In this document: in pieces, positions 59,758-64,000 of the stretch
Numbering within the stretch: position 1 is the stretch's first letter
How the letters are laid out: every line of letters begins with the position of its first letter
Source of the DNA: Pseudooceanicola onchidii
GTDB lineage: Bacteria; Pseudomonadota; Alphaproteobacteria; Rhodobacterales; Rhodobacteraceae
NCBI RefSeq assembly: GCF_004959925.1
Contig: NZ_SPUW01000001.1
Span: 1,240,001 to 1,304,000 of the forward strand
Direction of reading: 5' to 3'
Length of the DNA stretch: 64,000 bases
Translations under genes and position numbers: made by a program
The notes under the pieces: model-generated
Databases searched by the model: none
What the model saw: the letters and a program-made list of their open reading frames with translations, nothing else
Told to the model about the DNA's origin: nothing

Positions 59758-60662
59758 CGCCAGCGCCCGCCATGGCCCTTACGGGGGCGATCCTTGTCGT
59801 GATCTACACCGGCCTGATCTCATCGGCCGACGGGATCACCAAGCTTCTGGCGGGCGGCTATGCCGCGCCCCAGCTTTATGCCGTGTCCGGCGGGCTGGTG
59901 GCGTTTTTCTGTTTCATCGCCAATGCGATCAAACCGGCACAGGGGGGGCTGCGCACCACACAACCTGTCGCGATGGCCCTGCGGTCGGTCGCGACGGTGA
60001 TTGCGGGCGTATCCTTCTTCTATGCCTTCCGTCTGCTGCCCTTCGCCGAGGTCTTCGTCTTCATCGGCCTGATGCCGCTGGTGGCAGGACTGATGTCCGG
60101 CCCCATCCTGAAAGAGGCCGTCGCCCTGCGTGTCTGGATCGCCCTCGGCACCGGCTTCCTGGGGGTCATCTGCCTGTTTCCCGAAGGCGTGCATGCGGTG
60201 ACCCTGGGCCACGGCGTGGCGCTGCTGGCCTGTGTGTCCGGGACGTTCTCGATGGTCATGGCGCGCTATGTCGGCCGGACCGAAAGCAATTCGCTGGCGC
60301 TGGTCTTCTATCCGAACCTTCTGAACATGCTGGTGATGGCGGCCGTGCTGCCGCTGGTCTACAAGCCGATGCCGCTGTCGGACTTCGGTCTTGCCGTGGC
60401 CTATGCGGCGCTGCTTTTCGGGGCGCGCTGGCTGCTTGTCATCGCCCTGCGGCTGCTGCCGGCCTACACGGCGACACCGCTGATGAACCTGCAGTTTATC
60501 TGGATGGTGATCATCGGCGCGGTGATCTTCGGCGAAGTGCCGGGATCGAACATCTACCTCGGCGCACTGATCGTCGTCGCCTCGGGTCTGTATCTGGTCT
60601 ATGACCAGTTCGCGCCCAATCGCGCCGCGCGCCGTGCCGCGATGATGCCGCCGGCGGAATAA
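59754..60662 (+). CDS. DMT/EamA-family transporter
   Basis: 302 residues with about ten membrane segments, the usual 5+5 EamA plan (ILVVIYTGLISSADGITKLL ... IWMVIIGAVIFGEVPGSNIYLGALIVVASGLYLVYDQF). Many are metabolite exporters. Its ATG lies in the last codons of the helical partner gene (ATGA), so both are made together; this links transport to the repeat-peptide cassette. The substrate is unknown, and DMT carriers normally move small molecules rather than long peptides. A short basic tail follows. Confidence 0.9.
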   Translation: MTPAPAMALTGAILVVIYTGLISSADGITKLLAGGYAAPQLYAVSGGLVAFFCFIANAIKPAQGGLRTTQPVAMALRSVATVIAGVSFFYAFRLLPFAEVFVFIGLMPLVAGLMSGPILKEAVALRVWIALGTGFLGVICLFPEGVHAVTLGHGVALLACVSGTFSMVMARYVGRTESNSLALVFYPNLLNMLVMAAVLPLVYKPMPLSDFGLAVAYAALLFGARWLLVIALRLLPAYTATPLMNLQFIWMVIIGAVIFGEVPGSNIYLGALIVVASGLYLVYDQFAPNRAARRAAMMPPAE

Positions 60663-60684
60663 CCCGCCGCGCACCCAACTGACA

Positions 60685-61008
60685 TCAGATCGAAAACGAC
60701 GTCCCGCACCCGCAGGAACTGGTGGCGTTCGGATTTTCGATGACGAACCGCGCGCCGATCAGTTCTTCGGAAAAATCGATCACCGCGCCGGTCAGGAAGG
60801 GCAGGGACACGTCGTCGACGACGACCTTTTCCCCGTTGCCTTCCAGAACCAGGTCGCCCTCGGCGACGTCGTCCAGCTTGATCTCGTACTGGAACCCCGA
60901 ACAGCCGCCGCCCTCGACGGCCACGCGCAGGGCCTGACCCTGTTCGCCTGCGCCGATCTCGGCAAGGCGTTCGAAAGCGCGGTCGGTCACTTTGGGCGGG
61001 ATCTGCAT
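60685..61008 (-). CDS. A-type iron-sulfur carrier (ErpA/IscA-like)
   Basis: 107 residues. The three conserved cysteines are in GGGCSGFQYE and SSCGCGTSF. VDDVSLPFLTGAVIDFSEELIGARFVIENPNA precedes the C-terminal pair. It delivers Fe-S clusters to apo-proteins. Whether it is ErpA, IscA or SufA is not settled by sequence alone; no isc or suf genes are adjacent. It converges on the transporter and diverges from dgt. Confidence 0.93.
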   Translation of the reverse strand: MQIPPKVTDRAFERLAEIGAGEQGQALRVAVEGGGCSGFQYEIKLDDVAEGDLVLEGNGEKVVVDDVSLPFLTGAVIDFSEELIGARFVIENPNATSSCGCGTSFSI

Positions 61009-61054
61009 CTCTCAACTCCGTTGCGGGCAAAAAGCCGGTTTGCCCGTCATTGAT

Positions 61055-61069
61055 CTGCAATATATGCAG
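61055..61069. promoter_or_regulatory. CTGCA-N5-TGCAG dyad in the Fe-S carrier/dgt gap
   Basis: CTGCA-ATATA-TGCAG, with an AT-rich centre, lies 46 bp upstream of the leftward start at 61008. It is a possible operator for the Fe-S carrier gene. Confidence 0.3.
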
Positions 61070-61088
61070 GGCCAGACTAGGCTACAAG

Positions 61089-61102
61089 GATCACCGGTGA
61101 TC
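61089..61102. promoter_or_regulatory. Perfect 14-bp palindrome in the Fe-S carrier/dgt gap
   Basis: GATCACCGGTGATC is a perfect palindrome 58 bp before the dgt ATG. A second copy is not obvious. It is an operator candidate for dgt or for both divergent genes. Confidence 0.35.
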
Positions 61103-61160
61103 AACACCGGGACCACGGGACAAGAACCGCCGGATTTCGGCACAAGACCAAGGAGGCGCC

Positions 61161-62372
61161 ATGCTCGCGCCCTATGCCTCGCATCCGGATCAGTCGCGCG
61201 GGCGGCTTTACCCGGAAGAGGAAAGCACATTCCGCTCCTGCTTCCAGCGGGACCGCGACCGGATCATCCACGCCTCGGCCTTTCGCAGGCTCAAGCACAA
61301 GACGCAGGTCTTCATCGAACACGAGGGCGATTATTTCCGCACCCGCCTGACCCATTCGATCGAGGTCGCGCAGGTGGCCCGGACCATCGCCGGGGCATTG
61401 AAGCTGAACCCCGAGCTGACCGAAGCCGTCGCGCTGGCCCATGACCTGGGCCATCCGCCCTTTGGCCACACCGGCGAAGATGCGCTGCATGACCTGATGG
61501 CGCCCTACGGCGGCTTCGATCACAACGCGCAGGCTATCCGCATCGTGACGAACCTGGAACGGACCTATGCCGAATGGGACGGTCTGAACCTGACCTGGGA
61601 CTGTCTTGAAGGTATCGCGAAACACAATGGCCCCGTGACCGGCAACATCCCGATCGCCCTGGCCGACTACAACGCGCATCATGATCTTGAGCTGCACACC
61701 CATGCCTCGGCCGAGGCGCAGGTGGCGGCCCTGTCGGACGACATCGCCTACAACAACCACGATCTGCACGACGGCCTGCGGGCCGAGCTGTTCTCGACCG
61801 ACGAACTGGCCGAACTGCCCATTCTGCGCGACTGCTTTGCCGAGGTCGACCGCCGCTATCCCGGTCTCAACTACTATCGCCGCCGTCACGAGGCGCTGCG
61901 CCGGTTCTTCGGTGTTCTGGTCGAGGACGTGATCAACGTCACCCGCGCCAATATCGCCAAGCTCGATCCCGCCGACGTCACTGACGTTCGTGAAGCCGGG
62001 CAGATGATGGCGCGGTTCTCGGGGGGGATGTGGGGCGATCTGAAGGTCATCCGCGAATTCCTGTTCCACCGCATGTACCGCGCGCCCGAGGTGGTCGAAA
62101 CCCGCGCCAAGGTCACCCGCATCGTGCAGGAACTGTTCCCGATGTTCATGGATCAACCGGACCTTCTGCCCAAGCAGTGGCGCAAGGATGTTGAAGCCAT
62201 CGAAGGCGATCGCACCGCGCTGGCGCGGATCGTGTGCGATTACATCTCGGGCATGACCGACCGGTTCGCGATCGTCGAATACGCCCGCCTGACGGGGGAA
62301 GAGCCCGAACCCGGCCTGCGCGCCTCCGGTCCGGGTCACATCCGCTATGAAGAGCGGTTGAAGAACGGGTAA
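61161..62372 (+). CDS. dgt: Deoxyguanosinetriphosphate triphosphohydrolase-like protein
   Basis: 403 residues, HD superfamily. SRGRLYPEEESTFRSCFQRD at the start, then the HD metal site: H in FRTRLTHSIEVAQVAR, HD in ALAHDLGHPPFGHTGEDAL, and the later D in LSDDIAYNNHD. It removes triphosphate from dNTPs and influences dNTP pools. The length fits the short Dgt type-2-like alphaproteobacterial form. It is preceded by an AAGGAGG site. Confidence 0.93.
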   Translation: MLAPYASHPDQSRGRLYPEEESTFRSCFQRDRDRIIHASAFRRLKHKTQVFIEHEGDYFRTRLTHSIEVAQVARTIAGALKLNPELTEAVALAHDLGHPPFGHTGEDALHDLMAPYGGFDHNAQAIRIVTNLERTYAEWDGLNLTWDCLEGIAKHNGPVTGNIPIALADYNAHHDLELHTHASAEAQVAALSDDIAYNNHDLHDGLRAELFSTDELAELPILRDCFAEVDRRYPGLNYYRRRHEALRRFFGVLVEDVINVTRANIAKLDPADVTDVREAGQMMARFSGGMWGDLKVIREFLFHRMYRAPEVVETRAKVTRIVQELFPMFMDQPDLLPKQWRKDVEAIEGDRTALARIVCDYISGMTDRFAIVEYARLTGEEPEPGLRASGPGHIRYEERLKNG

Positions 62373-62456
62373 TCTGTAACGGCCAGTCAACGCTGGCTAC
62401 CAATCCGGCGCAAACGATCTAAGGTCTCTCGTCTGACACCCCGACCCGGAGACCCC

Positions 62457-64000
62457 ATGGCCGTACCCGTTGACACCCTGCCGCCCGTTGCCGCCTTTGC
62501 CCTTGTCGGCGTGCTGGGCGTGGGGGCGCAATTGCTGGCCTGGCGGCTCAAGATGCCGGCCATCGTGCTGATGCTGGTTGCCGGGATCATCGCCGGGCCG
62601 ATCACCGGGATCTTCGACCCCGAACGCGAATTCGGCGCCCTGCGCGAACCGATGATCGCCGTGGCCGTGGCGATCATCCTGTTCGAGGGCGGGCTGACGC
62701 TGAACCTCAAGTCGTTGCAGGACGCGGCCAAGGGGGTCAGGCGGCTGGTGATCGTCGGCGCGCCGCTTGGATGGCTCATGTCGGCGCTGACGCTGCACTA
62801 CGTGGCGGGGCTGGGCTGGGAATCCTCGGCCGTCTTCGGCGGCATCATGATCGTGACCGGCCCCACGGTGATCGCGCCCCTGCTGCGGTCGGCCCGGCTC
62901 AATCGTCGCCCGGCGCAGGTGCTGCAGTGGGAGGCCATCGTCAACGACCCCATAGGCGCCCTAGCGGCCGTGCTGGCCTACGAGGTCGTGGGCGTCTTCC
63001 GCGCCTCGCACGCCATGTCCACCGCCATCGGAGAGACCGCACTGGGCATCGTGCTGGCCATCGCCGTCGGCATCGCGGGCGGCTTTGGGCTGGTCTGGGC
63101 GTTCCGCAAGGGGCGGGTGCCGGAATACATGAAGGTGCCGGTGCTGTTCACGCTGTTGCTGGCGGTCTTCGCGGGCTGCGACTGGGTGTTGCATGAAAGC
63201 GGGCTGCTGGCGGTCACCGTCATGGGGATCGTCATTGCCAATTCGGACCTGCCGTCGTTCGAGGAACTGCGCCGCTTCAAGGAACATGCGACGATCCTGC
63301 TGGTCTCGGGCGTCTTCATCATCCTGGCGGCCAGCCTCGATCTGTCGGAACTGTCCACTCTGAACTGGCGCGCGGCCTTCTTCGTGGCGGCCGTTATGCT
63401 GGTGGCGCGGCCTGTGACCGTGCTGGTGTCGCTGATCGGGACGAACCTGCCGTGGCGCGAACAGCTGCTGGTGGCCTTTACCGGCCCGCGCGGCGTGGTG
63501 CTGGTGGCGGTTGCCGGACTTTTCGGCGAACGGCTGGTCGGGCTGGGGGTCGAGGACGCGGCGCTGATCGGCCCGCTGGCCTTCGTGCTGGTCGCCGTCA
63601 CGGTTGTGGTCCACGGCTTCGGCCTGCGTCCCATGGCCCGGGCCCTCGGGCTGACGGGGGCCGAGACGCCGGGCCTGCTGATCGTCGGCGGGTCGCGCTT
63701 TACCACCGGGCTGGCGCGGCTGCTGCATGAAAACGAAATACCCGTTCTGGTATCCGACCCCAACCACAGCAAGCTGCGCGGCGCGCGGCGCGAAGGGGTG
63801 CAGACATACTATGGTGACATCCTGGCCGAGGCGGCGGAACACCGGCTGGACATGGTCAGCTACACGAGCTTGCTGACGGCGACCGACAACGACGCCTACA
63901 ACACGCTGGTCGCCACCGACCTGGCGCATCACTTCGGCCGCGACGCCGTCTACCAGATCGCCCGCGACAAGGAGGCGAACACCCGCCACGCCCTGCCGGT
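62457..64000 (+). CDS. CPA1-type sodium:proton antiporter with RCK domain (cut by window end)
   Basis: 514 codons are present; the gene continues past 64000. About 12 membrane segments (LLAWRLKMPAIVLMLVAGII, FEGGLTLNLKSL, VTGPTVIAPLLRSARLN, and NDPIGA with the ND-type ion site, FTGPRGVVLVAVAGLF) are followed by a cytosolic Rossmann-like domain (GLLIVGGSRFTTGLARLL, VLVSDPNHSKLRGARREGVQ). This is the NhaP2-like plan with a TrkA-N module. It probably exchanges Na+ or K+ for protons. ATG 62457 has a CGGAG site. It is the second RCK-bearing antiporter in the window; the other is CPA2-like at 25104. Confidence 0.9.
   Translation, partial: MAVPVDTLPPVAAFALVGVLGVGAQLLAWRLKMPAIVLMLVAGIIAGPITGIFDPEREFGALREPMIAVAVAIILFEGGLTLNLKSLQDAAKGVRRLVIVGAPLGWLMSALTLHYVAGLGWESSAVFGGIMIVTGPTVIAPLLRSARLNRRPAQVLQWEAIVNDPIGALAAVLAYEVVGVFRASHAMSTAIGETALGIVLAIAVGIAGGFGLVWAFRKGRVPEYMKVPVLFTLLLAVFAGCDWVLHESGLLAVTVMGIVIANSDLPSFEELRRFKEHATILLVSGVFIILAASLDLSELSTLNWRAAFFVAAVMLVARPVTVLVSLIGTNLPWREQLLVAFTGPRGVVLVAVAGLFGERLVGLGVEDAALIGPLAFVLVAVTVVVHGFGLRPMARALGLTGAETPGLLIVGGSRFTTGLARLLHENEIPVLVSDPNHSKLRGARREGVQTYYGDILAEAAEHRLDMVSYTSLLTATDNDAYNTLVATDLAHHFGRDAVYQIARDKEANTRHALP

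Overview
The window is a high-GC, gene-dense stretch of an alphaproteobacterial chromosome, most likely from the Rhodobacteraceae (Roseobacter group). Evidence for this: an RpoHI-type sigma-32; a LexA box of the alphaproteobacterial GTTC-N7-GTTC type upstream of an mmcB-like gene; CarD next to a 7Fe-type ferredoxin; a single-cysteine DksA; a tRNA-His with no encoded G-1 and with A73; a PIN protein of the RSP_2648 type; and intergenic repeats of the CTTCTTCTGG...CCGCCGGAGG kind that I associate with this family. I see no transposase, integrase, phage gene, CRISPR array or rRNA.

Layout. 0-7.6 kb: prolyl-tRNA editing protein, glnE, small unknown genes, an ArsR regulator, a membrane-anchored ClpP-like protease overlapping a coiled-coil membrane protein, and SOS-controlled mmcB. 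7.8-9.9 kb: a small pilin/TadE/TadG-like cluster and tRNA-His. 10-18 kb: rluD (start overlapping a divergent gene), rpoH with a sigma-32-like promoter of its own, a membrane dipeptidase, a 22-residue micro-gene, M3 oligopeptidase, an alpha/beta hydrolase and an SCP2 protein. 18-23 kb: TPR protein, SUV3-like helicase, S4 protein, ferredoxin, CarD. 23-29 kb: cobS/cobT, a CPA2 antiporter, an Lrp regulator divergent from hppD. 29-36 kb: a 982-residue GspL/GspC-like fusion, metY, VOC, DUF2239, GIY-YIG and glycosyltransferase-like genes. 36-42.5 kb: tRNA-Tyr, rlmB, a candidate small RNA, a CoA-binding protein, and the histidine genes hisB-hisH-hisA-x-x-hisF-hisE with two small membrane genes inserted. 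42.6-47 kb: edd-eda under a LacI-type (CceR-like) operator, an RlmI-like methylase and a PIN protein. 47-55 kb: LLM oxidoreductase, M48 protease, OsmC, DedA, and a MoxR-ATPase/VWA pair separated by three genes. 55-64 kb: dksA, a flavin monooxygenase, xth, the repeat-peptide cassette, an A-type Fe-S carrier, dgt, and a CPA1 antiporter cut by the window edge.

The most unusual locus is 57838-60662. A 256-residue acidic, cysteine-free protein made of twelve ~20-residue units (GDAVEMFASGSAPVTSDAST) is followed by an unrecognised helical 363-residue protein. That gene overlaps, through ATGA, a DMT/EamA-type transporter gene. The units are conserved in protein but drift at synonymous sites, so the peptide itself is under selection. 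A precursor/partner/exporter cassette (RiPP-like or secreted repeat peptide) is a hypothesis only.

Most other genes are housekeeping. The regulatory sites I could read (SOS box, edd operator, sigma-32-like promoter, several palindromes, terminators and two families of interspersed repeats) are listed separately.
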